From the NCBI RefSeq assembly GCF_008119785.1, contig NZ_VSFA01000064.1, forward strand, positions 1-40,522: a DNA stretch of 40,522 bases. Reading direction: 5' to 3'. Each line of letters begins with the position of its first letter. Position 1 is the stretch's first letter. This document shows positions 32,422 to 39,979 of the stretch, piece after piece. Both the position numbers and the translations under genes were made by a program. The stretch comes from Micromonospora sp. MP36 (lineage in GTDB: Bacteria; Actinomycetota; Actinomycetes; Mycobacteriales; Micromonosporaceae). The notes beneath the pieces are model-generated. The model saw nothing but the letters and a program-made list of their open reading frames with translations, was not told the origin of the DNA and ran no database searches.

Positions 32422-32850
32422 TCAGCCCGCTCCGGCGGGGCGGTGGGGGCCGACGTGGAACATGCCGGTCATCTCGTCGTGGACGGCGTAGCCGAAGCGC
32501 CGGTACAGGCTGATCGACTCGCTGGTGGCGAACAGGCCGACGAAGGTGCGGGACGAGGCCCGGCCAGCGATCCACTCCTCCAGCCGGCCGAGGATCGCCG
32601 CGCCCACGCCGCGCCGCTGCCGCTCCGGCACCACGGCGAGGTCCTGCAGGTAGTAGTAGATCGCGCCGTCGCCGATCAGCCGGCCGATCCCGATCACCCG
32701 GTCGCCCTCGACCGCCACCACCCCGTGCAGCGAGGCGGCCAGCGAGGCCGGGATCGCCGCCGGGTCGTACGCCTCGGTCCAGCCGACGGCGGTGGTGACG
32801 GCGACGAACTCCTCGACCGTGGGCAGCCGGTCGACCAGGTGGTAGTCCAC
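32422..32850 (-). CDS. GNAT-family N-acetyltransferase
   Basis: A 142-residue acetyltransferase with the GNAT core: VVAVEGDRVIGIGRLI (beta strands), YYLQDLAVVPERQRRGVGAAIL containing the acetyl-CoA loop Q/RxxGxG/A, and ESISLYRRFGYAV at the end. Substrate unknown. The GTG start at 32850 has no ribosome site but TAAGTT lies exactly 6 bases upstream, so a leaderless transcript is likely. It lies 18 bases downstream of the thymidylate-kinase-like gene on the same strand. Confidence 0.88.
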   Translation of the reverse strand: MDYHLVDRLPTVEEFVAVTTAVGWTEAYDPAAIPASLAASLHGVVAVEGDRVIGIGRLIGDGAIYYYLQDLAVVPERQRRGVGAAILGRLEEWIAGRASSRTFVGLFATSESISLYRRFGYAVHDEMTGMFHVGPHRPAGAG

Positions 32851-32868
32851 CTTCGGAACTTAGCCCGG

Positions 32869-33471
32869 TCAGCGCCGGAGCAGGGGCGACACCACGCGGT
32901 CCAGCGCCGCGGCCACCTCGTCTAGGTCGCCGTCGCCGTCGACCACCACGAACGACCCGAACTCGGGCAGCGCCCGGTAGGCGGCGTCCAGCGCGCGCAG
33001 GTGCGCCAGCTCCTCCGTGTCGATGCCGCGGGCCAGGACCCGCCGCCGGGCCACCTCCGGCGAGGTCGCCAGGAAGCAGACGACGGTGGGTCGGGGAAAG
33101 AGGGCGTAGCAGGCCCGGACCGCGCGCCGTCCCCGGTCGCCGCGGGCCGCCATGATCACGTACTGGCACCAGGTCCACCGGTCGAGCACCGCCGTCCGCC
33201 CGGTCAGCCGGCTGACCAGCAGCGTGCGGGCCATCGCGACCGCGCGGACGGTCGCCTCCAATGCCGGATAGAGGGTACGGCCGAACAGCGCCACCCCGTC
33301 CGGCCGGCCGAGCGCCTGGGCGAGCCGGTTCCACAGCGGCCGCCCGCCAGCGTTCTCGAAGTACGTCGCCGGCACGCCCCCGGCGGTCAGCCGGCGGACC
33401 AGGGCCCGGGCTTGGGTGCTCTTGCCGGAGCCGTCGACACCGACCAGGGCGATCATCACGGGGTGGGTCAC
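32869..33471 (-). CDS. Thymidylate-kinase-like P-loop kinase
   Basis: A 200-residue nucleotide or related kinase. The P-loop GVDGSGKST is at residues 11-19, the DR motif is LDRWTWCQYV near 95 and a lid-like arginine stretch (ARRRVLARG) lies near 140. The NAGGRPLWNRLAQALGR block is unusual for housekeeping dTMP kinase, which has FExxTREPGG, so the substrate may not be dTMP. TACCGT is 8 bases before GTG 33471; ATG 33456 would start nearer the P-loop. It may be co-transcribed with the GNAT gene. Confidence 0.82.
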   Translation of the reverse strand: MTHPVMIALVGVDGSGKSTQARALVRRLTAGGVPATYFENAGGRPLWNRLAQALGRPDGVALFGRTLYPALEATVRAVAMARTLLVSRLTGRTAVLDRWTWCQYVIMAARGDRGRRAVRACYALFPRPTVVCFLATSPEVARRRVLARGIDTEELAHLRALDAAYRALPEFGSFVVVDGDGDLDEVAAALDRVVSPLLRR

Positions 33472-33599
33472 GGGTCGGCACGGTAGCCGCCGGCCGCAAA
33501 CTCGGCGAAAAAATATCCGCGCGGGTGTCGGATCCCGTGCGGCGGCTCCGACTCACGGGTGAGCGCGCCCGCCGGGGCGCCACCGAGCAGGAGGACACC

Positions 33600-34157
33600 A
33601 TGCGCAAGCTCGTCTACTGGGTGCACCAGTCCGTCGACGGCTTCATCGAGGGCCCGAACGGCGAATTCGACTGGCCGGTCATGGGGCCGGAGATCTCCGC
33701 GTACTCCTTGGAGCTGTGCGACGGGGCCGACGCCTTCCTCTACGGCCGCAAGGCGTCGGGGATGATGTCGTGGTACTGGCCGCGGGCGGAGCAGATCTCC
33801 CAGGACCCGCACAACCTGGGGTTCGCCCCGATCTGGCGGCGTACCCCGAAGATCGTCATCTCCCGGACGCTGGAGAGCGCCGAGTACGACGCCCGGGTGA
33901 TCGGCCGCGACCTCGCCGCCGAGATCACCGAGCTGAAGGCCCAACCCGGCGGGGAACTGCTGCTGACCGGCGGCTCCGGTGCCGCGGCCGCGCTGACCGC
34001 GCTGGGCCTGATCGACGAGTACCAGGTGGTGGTGCACCCGGTGGTGCTCGGCGGTGGCACGCCGGTCTTCCCGGACAAGGACCGGCTCGACCTGCGGCTG
34101 GTGGAGACCCGGGGCTTCGACGGCCGGTCGGTGCTGCTGCGCTACGTGCGGGCGTGA
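33600..34157 (+). CDS. RibD C-terminal/dihydrofolate-reductase-fold protein
   Basis: A 185-residue reductase-fold protein of the stand-alone RibD-C family (YyaP/YwjB-like). GGAGG precedes ATG 33600. Recognisable segments are KLVYWVHQSVDGFIEGPNGE at the N terminus, DAFLYGRKASGMM near 40, KIVISRTL, and LTGGSGAAAALTALGLIDEY with HPVVLGGGTPVF, where an NADPH cofactor would bind. Substrate unknown. Hairpin-forming sequence follows the stop. Confidence 0.88.
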   Translation: MRKLVYWVHQSVDGFIEGPNGEFDWPVMGPEISAYSLELCDGADAFLYGRKASGMMSWYWPRAEQISQDPHNLGFAPIWRRTPKIVISRTLESAEYDARVIGRDLAAEITELKAQPGGELLLTGGSGAAAALTALGLIDEYQVVVHPVVLGGGTPVFPDKDRLDLRLVETRGFDGRSVLLRYVRA

Positions 34158-34190
34158 GGTGGGTGGGGCGGCCCCGGGCCGCCCACCACC
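34158..34190 (+). terminator. Hairpin after the RibD-C family gene
   Basis: gggcggc (34166-34172) and gccgccc (34178-34184) pair with a five-base loop, and the stem can extend through ggtggg/ccacc with a bulge. No T-run. Confidence 0.4.
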
Positions 34191-34254
34191 CGGCGGTGGC
34201 CGCCCGCCCGGCCCGGTGCCCGGGACCCGGCGGCCGGCCAGGCAGAATCGTCCG

Positions 34255-35076
34255 GTGCCCGTCCACGAGATCACCGACCCCGACGACGACCGGATCGCCG
34301 ACTACCGCGCGCTGACCGACGTGGAGCTGCGTACCCGCTGGGAGCCCCCGCACGGCCTGTTCATCGCCGAGGGGGAGCTGGTGCTGCGGCGGGCGCTGCG
34401 GGCCGGCTACCCGGCCCGGTCGTACCTGGTCGACGCCAAGCGGGTCGACCAGCTCGCCGACCTCGACATCGGGGACGTCCCCGTGTACGCGGCCACCCCC
34501 GAGGTGCTTCAGCGGGCCACCGGCTTCCACGTGCACCGGGGGGTGCTCGCCTCGTTCCACCGCAAGCCGCTGCCCGCCGCCGCCGAGGTGCTGGCCGCCG
34601 CCCGCCGGGTGGTGATCCTGGAGGACGTCAACAACCACACGAACCTCGGCGCGATTTTCCGGGGGGCTGCCGCGCTCGGCATCGACGCGGTGCTGCTGTC
34701 GCCGTCTTGCGCCGATCCGCTCTACCGGCGCAGCGTGCGGGTCAGCATGGGGGAGGTCTTCGCGGTGCCGTACGCCAAGCTCGAACGCTGGCCCGCGGGT
34801 TTGGACCAGGTGCGGGAAGCGGGCTTCACCGTGCTTGCCATGACGCCGGCTCCGGACGCCGTACCGATCCAGCGGTTGACTTCGGCGCAGCGCGAGCGGG
34901 CGGCGCTGCTGCTGGGAGCCGAGGGCCCCGGCCTCACCGCGGCGGCCCAGTCCGCCAGCGATGTACGGGTGGTCATCCCGATGCGGCGCGGAGTGGACTC
35001 GTTGAACGTCGCCGCCGCTGCGGCGGTGGCGTTCTGGGAACTGGGTCGCGACGACCCATCGTTCGGCATCGGGTAG
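34255..35076 (+). CDS. TrmH/SpoU-family RNA 2'-O-methyltransferase
   Basis: A 273-residue RNA methyltransferase. An N-terminal substrate-binding domain (about 20-100; HGLFIAEGELVLRRAL) is followed by the SPOUT knot with its three motifs: NNHTNLGAIFRGAAALG, LLGAEGPGL and IPMRRGVDSLNVAAAAAVAF. These place it among rRNA/tRNA ribose methyltransferases that use S-adenosylmethionine; the exact nucleotide is not known. GTG 34255 has no ribosome site; CAGAAT lies 6 bases upstream, so the start could be leaderless but is less certain. It ends 62 bases before argG. Confidence 0.88.
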   Translation: MPVHEITDPDDDRIADYRALTDVELRTRWEPPHGLFIAEGELVLRRALRAGYPARSYLVDAKRVDQLADLDIGDVPVYAATPEVLQRATGFHVHRGVLASFHRKPLPAAAEVLAAARRVVILEDVNNHTNLGAIFRGAAALGIDAVLLSPSCADPLYRRSVRVSMGEVFAVPYAKLERWPAGLDQVREAGFTVLAMTPAPDAVPIQRLTSAQRERAALLLGAEGPGLTAAAQSASDVRVVIPMRRGVDSLNVAAAAAVAFWELGRDDPSFGIG

Positions 35077-35102
35077 CCCCTGCCGGCGTCGAGCACTTCT
35101 GT

Positions 35103-35131
35103 TTGCATGATGATGCGGGCTGGTGCATAAT
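35103..35131 (+). promoter_or_regulatory. Strong sigma-70-type promoter of argG with possible ArgR half-sites
   Basis: TTGCAT (35103-35108) and CATAAT (35126-35131) are good -35 and -10 boxes with the ideal 17-base spacer. The -10 ends 7 bases before GTG 35139, so the transcript would start at the start codon. TGCAT occurs twice (35104-35108, 35125-35128 as GTGCATAA) and GCAT-GATG-ATGC is a small palindrome, reminiscent of actinobacterial ARG boxes. Confidence 0.6.
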
Positions 35132-35138
35132 CTTCCTC

Positions 35139-36590
35139 GTGTCCAAGGTTCTCACCTCCCTGCCCACCGGCGAACGCGTCGGCATCGCCTTTTCCGGCGG
35201 CCTCGACACCTCGGTAGCGGTCGCATGGATGCGCGACAAGGGCGCCGTTCCCTGCGCCTACACCGCCGACATCGGCCAATACGACGAGCCCGACATCGCC
35301 TCGGTGCCCGGTCGCGCGCTCAGCTACGGCGCCGAGGTCGCCCGCCTGGTCGACTGCCGCGCCGCCCTGGTCGAGGAGGGCCTGGCAGCGTTGACCTGCG
35401 GGGCCTTCCACATCCGCTCGGGCGGGCGAGCGTACTTCAACACCACCCCGCTGGGCCGGGCCGTGACCGGGACCCTGCTGGTGCGGGCGATGATCTCGGA
35501 CGACGTCCAGATCTGGGGCGACGGCTCGACCTTCAAGGGCAATGACATCGAGCGGTTCTACCGGTACGGCCTGCTGGCCAACCCGCAGCTGCGCATCTAC
35601 AAGCCGTGGCTCGACACCGACTTCGTCACCGAACTGGGCGGACGTAAGGAGATGTCGGAGTGGCTGCTCGAACGCGGCCTGCCGTACCGGGACAGCACCG
35701 AGAAGGCATACTCCACCGACGCCAACATCTGGGGCGCCACGCACGAGGCGAAGACCCTCGAGCACCTCGACACCGGCATCGAGACGGTCAACCCGATCAT
35801 GGGAGTCCGGTTCTGGGACCTGTCGGTGGAGATCCCGACCGAGGATGTCACGATCGGCTTCGACCAGGGCCGTCCGGTGACGATCAACGGTAAGGAGTTC
35901 GCCAGCCCCGTCGACCTGGTGCTGGAGGCCAACGCGATCGGCGGCCGGCACGGCCTGGGCATGTCGGACCAGATCGAGAACCGGATCATCGAGGCCAAGA
36001 GCCGGGGCATCTACGAGGCGCCCGGCATGGCGCTGCTGCATGCCGCGTACGAACGGCTGGTCAACGCCATCCACAACGAGGACACGCTGGCGAACTACCA
36101 CAACGAGGGCCGCCGCCTCGGTCGGCTGATGTACGAGGGGCGCTGGCTGGACCCGCAGGCGCTGATGCTGCGCGAGTCGTTGCAGCGCTGGGTCGGCACG
36201 GCGGTCACCGGCGAGGTGACGTTGCGGCTGCGCCGGGGCGAGGACTACTCGATCCTGGACACCACCGGCCCGGCGTTCAGCTACCACCCGGACAAGCTGT
36301 CGATGGAGCGTACCGAGGACTCGGCGTTCGGCCCGTCGGACCGGATCGGCCAGCTCACCATGCGCAACCTGGACATCGCCGACTCGCGGGCGAAGCTGGA
36401 GCAGTACGCCACCCTCGGCATGGTCGGCGGCGCGACCCCGCAACGGATGGTCGGCGCCGCACAGGCAGCCTCGACCGGGCTGATCGGTGCGATGCCCCAG
36501 GGCGGCGCGGAAGCCATCGCCTCCCGGGGCGTCTCCTCCGCCGACGACGAGGCACTCGACCGCGCCGCGATGGAGTTCGGCGTCGACTGA
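35139..36590 (+). CDS. argG: Argininosuccinate synthase, E. coli-like long type
   Basis: A 483-residue enzyme joining citrulline and aspartate with ATP. GTG 35139 gives VSKVLTSLPTGERVGIAFSGGLDTS, aligning with the N terminus of E. coli ArgG ([21 protein letters not shown]). The PP-loop FSGGLDTS is at residues 17-24; YFNTTPLGRAVTGT, WGDGSTFKGNDIERFYRYG and GRHGLGMSDQIENRIIE are near-identical to the E. coli type. This subfamily differs from the roughly 400-residue form usual in actinobacterial arg operons. The C terminus is extended by an Ala/Gly-rich tail. No other arg genes are present in the window. Confidence 0.95.
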   Translation: MSKVLTSLPTGERVGIAFSGGLDTSVAVAWMRDKGAVPCAYTADIGQYDEPDIASVPGRALSYGAEVARLVDCRAALVEEGLAALTCGAFHIRSGGRAYFNTTPLGRAVTGTLLVRAMISDDVQIWGDGSTFKGNDIERFYRYGLLANPQLRIYKPWLDTDFVTELGGRKEMSEWLLERGLPYRDSTEKAYSTDANIWGATHEAKTLEHLDTGIETVNPIMGVRFWDLSVEIPTEDVTIGFDQGRPVTINGKEFASPVDLVLEANAIGGRHGLGMSDQIENRIIEAKSRGIYEAPGMALLHAAYERLVNAIHNEDTLANYHNEGRRLGRLMYEGRWLDPQALMLRESLQRWVGTAVTGEVTLRLRRGEDYSILDTTGPAFSYHPDKLSMERTEDSAFGPSDRIGQLTMRNLDIADSRAKLEQYATLGMVGGATPQRMVGAAQAASTGLIGAMPQGGAEAIASRGVSSADDEALDRAAMEFGVD

Positions 36591-36620
36591 GCGACGCCTC
36601 GGGAACGGGATGCGCTGTGA

Positions 36621-36645
36621 CGGCGGGGCGGTGACCGCCCCGCCG
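36621..36645. terminator. Bidirectional terminator between argG and serine hydrolase
   Basis: cggcggggcgg (36621-36631) and ccgccccgccg (36635-36645) form a perfect 11-base stem with a tga loop in the gap between converging stops. Confidence 0.7.
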
Positions 36646-36654
36646 CCACATCGG

Positions 36655-37941
36655 TCAGCCGAAGTACGTGGACCAGAGGTTGTGGGTCGGCCAGCTGGTC
36701 ACCGCGCGGGAGGCGGTCCAGAGCGCCGAGTCGATCGCGCCGTAGCTCAGCCCGGACTCGTCGTCGCGCTGGTTGAACACGGCCGCCCAGCTCATCCCGT
36801 GGTACGTGCGGACCATGATGCTGTACGTGCCGGCGAAGCTGCCCGTGTGCCAGGTGTTGCGGCCGGTGCCGCCGCTGACCGGGCGCACCTGCCAGCCCAG
36901 GCCGTAGTACCAGCCGTCGGCGTTCACCCCGGTGGGGTTGGGCACGGCGAAGACCCGGCCGAGCGAGGTGCTGTTCAGCACCGTGTTGCCACTGTCGAAG
37001 GTTGCCGCCCAGCGGACCAGGTCCACCGCGGAGGCGAGCCAGCCGCCGTTGGCGTCGTGGATGCGCATGCTGAACGTGCCGTACGGGGCGTCGACGATCG
37101 TGCCCGAGTTGTCCAGCACGGTCGGACCGGTGTACTGGGAGTGGTAGCCCACCTCGCCGCTGTGTCGGCTGATCGTCCAACCGGTCGCCATCCGGGTGAT
37201 GCCCCGCGGGGCGAGCAGCTCCTGCTTCACGTACGTCTCGTACGGCAGGCCGGTGACCTTCTCGATGATCCGGCCGGCGAGCAGGTAGCCGTAATTGCTG
37301 TAGGAGACGGTCGAGCCGGGGTCGTGCATCAGCGGCTGGCCGGACATGAACCGGATGACGTCGGCGTGGGTCAGCTCCATCGGCACGCCCAGCGCGTTGG
37401 CGATGACCCGGTCCTTGAACACCGGGTCGAACGCGGTCAGGTCCCGGTCCCAGCCGCCGGTGTGCTGGAGCAGCCGCCAGAGGGTGACCTGGCTCAGCCG
37501 GGGGTCGGCGGTCTGCCCGGCCGGCGGAGTCAGGTTCAGGAACTTGGTGATGGGGTCACCGAGGTTGAGCTTGCCGTCCTGCGCGAGCCGGACGATCGCC
37601 GCCGCGGTCAACGACTTGGAGAGGCTGGCCACCCGGAACAACGAGGTGGGCTGGATGTACTGCGGCGAGTTGTTGCCGTAGCCCCGGGCCAGCACCAGCC
37701 GCCCCTGGTAAGTCACCGCGAGCTGGCCGGCCTCGATGTGCCGGGCCTGCATGAAGGCCTTCATGGTGTCGTCGAACGCGCTGAGCGAGCTGACCGCGGT
37801 GCCGGACGCCGTCCAGGTGTCCACCGCGGCGCTCGCCGGCACCGCCCCCAGCGCCCCCGCGCCGAGCGTGCCCACCCCCGCGGCACCCACCAGCTTCCCG
37901 AACGTCCGTCGGCTGACCGACCGTACCGTCGTCCCGTCCAC
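36655..37941 (-). CDS. Tat-exported serine hydrolase (beta-lactamase/D-Ala carboxypeptidase family)
   Basis: A 428-residue protein. The N terminus has a twin-arginine signal (SRRTFGKLVGA, then a hydrophobic stretch ending PASA-AV near residue 39), so it is exported folded. The active site has SLSK near 107-110 (Ser-x-x-Lys), YSN near 213 and HTGSF near 366 in the KTG position. Asn/Gln-rich loops and many aromatic residues suggest a stable extracellular enzyme such as an esterase, D-aminopeptidase or peptidoglycan carboxypeptidase. GGAGGGGGAGG precedes GTG 37941. It is divergent from the PucR regulator across a palindrome. Confidence 0.9.
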   Translation of the reverse strand: MDGTTVRSVSRRTFGKLVGAAGVGTLGAGALGAVPASAAVDTWTASGTAVSSLSAFDDTMKAFMQARHIEAGQLAVTYQGRLVLARGYGNNSPQYIQPTSLFRVASLSKSLTAAAIVRLAQDGKLNLGDPITKFLNLTPPAGQTADPRLSQVTLWRLLQHTGGWDRDLTAFDPVFKDRVIANALGVPMELTHADVIRFMSGQPLMHDPGSTVSYSNYGYLLAGRIIEKVTGLPYETYVKQELLAPRGITRMATGWTISRHSGEVGYHSQYTGPTVLDNSGTIVDAPYGTFSMRIHDANGGWLASAVDLVRWAATFDSGNTVLNSTSLGRVFAVPNPTGVNADGWYYGLGWQVRPVSGGTGRNTWHTGSFAGTYSIMVRTYHGMSWAAVFNQRDDESGLSYGAIDSALWTASRAVTSWPTHNLWSTYFG

Positions 37942-37955
37942 GCCTCCCCCTCCGA

Positions 37956-37969
37956 TTGATCACGATCAA
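37956..37969. promoter_or_regulatory. TTGATC-AC-GATCAA palindrome between serine hydrolase and pucR-type genes
   Basis: A perfect 6-2-6 palindrome, 14 bases upstream of the serine hydrolase start and 71 bases upstream of the regulator start. Its position near the hydrolase promoter suggests an operator, perhaps for the adjacent PucR protein. Confidence 0.5.
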
Positions 37970-38040
37970 GGCGACGCTACTCGACGGACTCGGGACGTGG
38001 CGGCGGCGGGTCTTCGAGATCGGCGGTGACGCAGGGTAGC

Positions 38041-39915
38041 GTGACGCCCGTGTTCCCTACCGTCCGTGAAGTGCTCGCCCTGGTGCCGGTACGCCACGGC
38101 GCCCCGCGCCTGGTCGCGGGCGACGCGGGGCTGGACCGCCCGGTCCGCTGGGTGCACGTGGCCGAGGTGCCGGACATCGCCACCCTGCTCGGCGGCGGGG
38201 AACTCGTGCTCACCACCGGCATCGGGCTACCTCCGGACGACGCGGGGCTGCGCGCGTTCATCGACGACCTGGCCGACGTCGGGGTGTCCGGGCTCGTCGT
38301 CGAGCTCGGTCGCCGCTACCTCAGCGGAGTGCCCCGGGTGATGGCCGCCGCCGCCGAGCGGCGCGGGCTGCCCCTGGTCGAGCTACGCCGGGCCACCCCG
38401 TTCGTCCGGATCACCGAGGCGGTGCACGCGCTGATCGTGGACGCCCAGCTCACCGAGCTGCGGGCCACCGAGGAGATCCACCAGCGGTTCACCGAGCTCT
38501 CCGTGGAGGGCGCCGGCCCGGAAGACGTGGTGCGGCAGGCCGCCGAGCTGGCCGGGTGCCCGGTGGTGCTGGAGAACCTGTCCCGGCGGGTGCTCGCGTA
38601 CGACCCGGCGGGGGAGAGCGCCGAGCTGCTGCTCGACGGCTGGGAGCAGCACTCGCGGCGGATCCGGCCCGCCGGGCGGACCGCGTACGACCCGGACAGC
38701 GGGTGGCTGGTCACCACCGTCGGCGCCCGGGGCGAGGACTGGGGGCGACTGCTGCTGCGCTGGCCGGCCGGCGGCGAGCTGACCACGGGCGGCGCCGACC
38801 GGCTGCTGGCCACCGACGACCGCCCGCCGGAGAGCGTCCCGCTCGACGGGATCGACGGCACCCGGCCGACCCCGCCCACCCGGCTCACCATCCTCATCGA
38901 GCGGGCCGCCTCCACGCTCGCCCTCGGCCGGTTGATCCGGCGCGACGCCGAGGGGTTGGAACGGCAGATCCACCGGACCCTGCTCACCGCCCTGATCGAC
39001 CACTCCCGTCCGGTCGACGAGGTCGCGCTGCGGGCCAAGGCCCTCGGCGTGACGCTGGACCGCCGCCACCTGGTCGGCGTCGTGGTGCGGTACCGGGCCG
39101 ACGACGCGGCGGAGGCCGGGGAGTCCGGTCCGGAGGCCGGCCCAGCCCGGCTGCGCGACCTCGCCGAGTCGGTCGGCCAGGCGCTCCGGGAGGCCAGGCT
39201 CACCGCCCTGACCAGCGCCGTCGACGACCATGCGGTCGGCGCGCTGCTCGCCCTCGCCGACCCGGCCGCCGAGGAGAAGGCGCTCGCCGCGCTCGCCGCC
39301 GCGCTGCGCCGGGTACGCCTCGACGCCGTCCCGGCCCGCCCGCCGGGCCCCCGGCCCGCCCCCCGCCCGGTCGACGTGGCCACCCGTCCCGTCGCCGTCG
39401 GCGCGCCGCGTGCCGCCGACGGGCCGGCCCGTCCGACTGCCGTCCCGCCGCGGGCGGCCGCTCCGGCAGCGGTGATCATCGCGGCCGGGTCCGGGGTGGG
39501 CAGCCTACGGGAGGCGGGCCGCTCACTGGTCGAGGCGCGGCAGATCGCCGAGGCGGCCCGCCGGGACCGGCGGGATCTGCCGATCTTCCGGCTGCCGCAC
39601 GTCGGGCTGGCCGGCCTGCTGCACCTGCTGCGGGACGAGCCGCGCCTGCAGACCTTCGTGGAGCGGGAACTCGGTGCGCTGCTGGCGTACGACGCCCGGC
39701 ATCCCCGCGAGCAGTTGCTCGGCACCCTGCGGGCGTACCTGGAGCAGGGCCGGAACAAGTCGGCGGCGGCCGCGGCGGCGCACCTGTCCCGGCCGGCGTT
39801 CTACGAGCGGCTGGCCCGGATCGGCCGGATCCTCGACGTCGACCTCGACTCGGTCGAGGCCTGCCTCTCCCTCCACGTGGCCCTGCTGGCCCTGGACGCC
39901 GTACGCACCCCCTGA
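38041..39915 (+). CDS. PucR-family transcriptional regulator
   Basis: A 624-residue regulator. The N-terminal PucR ligand domain (about 5-125) begins FPTVREVLALVPVRHGAPRL; a central GGDEF-like/CdaR domain spans about 280-510 and contains an inserted Pro/Ala/Arg-rich linker (about 438-480). The C-terminal HTH_30 (about 555-600) includes LLGTLRAYLEQGRNKSAAAAAAHLSRPAFYERLARIGR. GTG 38041 has AGGGT a few bases upstream; GTG 38026 and 38050 are alternatives. PucR proteins control nitrogen, purine or amino-acid catabolism; here it may act on the divergent hydrolase gene, but its target is unknown. Confidence 0.88.
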   Translation: MTPVFPTVREVLALVPVRHGAPRLVAGDAGLDRPVRWVHVAEVPDIATLLGGGELVLTTGIGLPPDDAGLRAFIDDLADVGVSGLVVELGRRYLSGVPRVMAAAAERRGLPLVELRRATPFVRITEAVHALIVDAQLTELRATEEIHQRFTELSVEGAGPEDVVRQAAELAGCPVVLENLSRRVLAYDPAGESAELLLDGWEQHSRRIRPAGRTAYDPDSGWLVTTVGARGEDWGRLLLRWPAGGELTTGGADRLLATDDRPPESVPLDGIDGTRPTPPTRLTILIERAASTLALGRLIRRDAEGLERQIHRTLLTALIDHSRPVDEVALRAKALGVTLDRRHLVGVVVRYRADDAAEAGESGPEAGPARLRDLAESVGQALREARLTALTSAVDDHAVGALLALADPAAEEKALAALAAALRRVRLDAVPARPPGPRPAPRPVDVATRPVAVGAPRAADGPARPTAVPPRAAAPAAVIIAAGSGVGSLREAGRSLVEARQIAEAARRDRRDLPIFRLPHVGLAGLLHLLRDEPRLQTFVERELGALLAYDARHPREQLLGTLRAYLEQGRNKSAAAAAAHLSRPAFYERLARIGRILDVDLDSVEACLSLHVALLALDAVRTP

Positions 39916-39947
39916 CCCACCCACCCCCGCCTGCCCCGGGATCCTGC

Positions 39948-39970
39948 GGTGATCATGAAGTTGGCGGCGG
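39948..39970. repeat. Single copy of the GATCATGAAGTTGGCGGCG motif
   Basis: ggtgatcatgaagttggcggcgg matches the arms of the inverted element at 30006-30063. It lies directly before the region containing the left end of the IS30 element. Confidence 0.5.
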
Positions 39971-39979
39971 CGAGTCGGA

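Noticed and set aside
34707..35138. Upstream extension of the argG reading frame to a 627-residue protein
   Set aside because: It overlaps the TrmH gene, and the argG product aligns with E. coli ArgG from GTG 35139, which follows a clear promoter.
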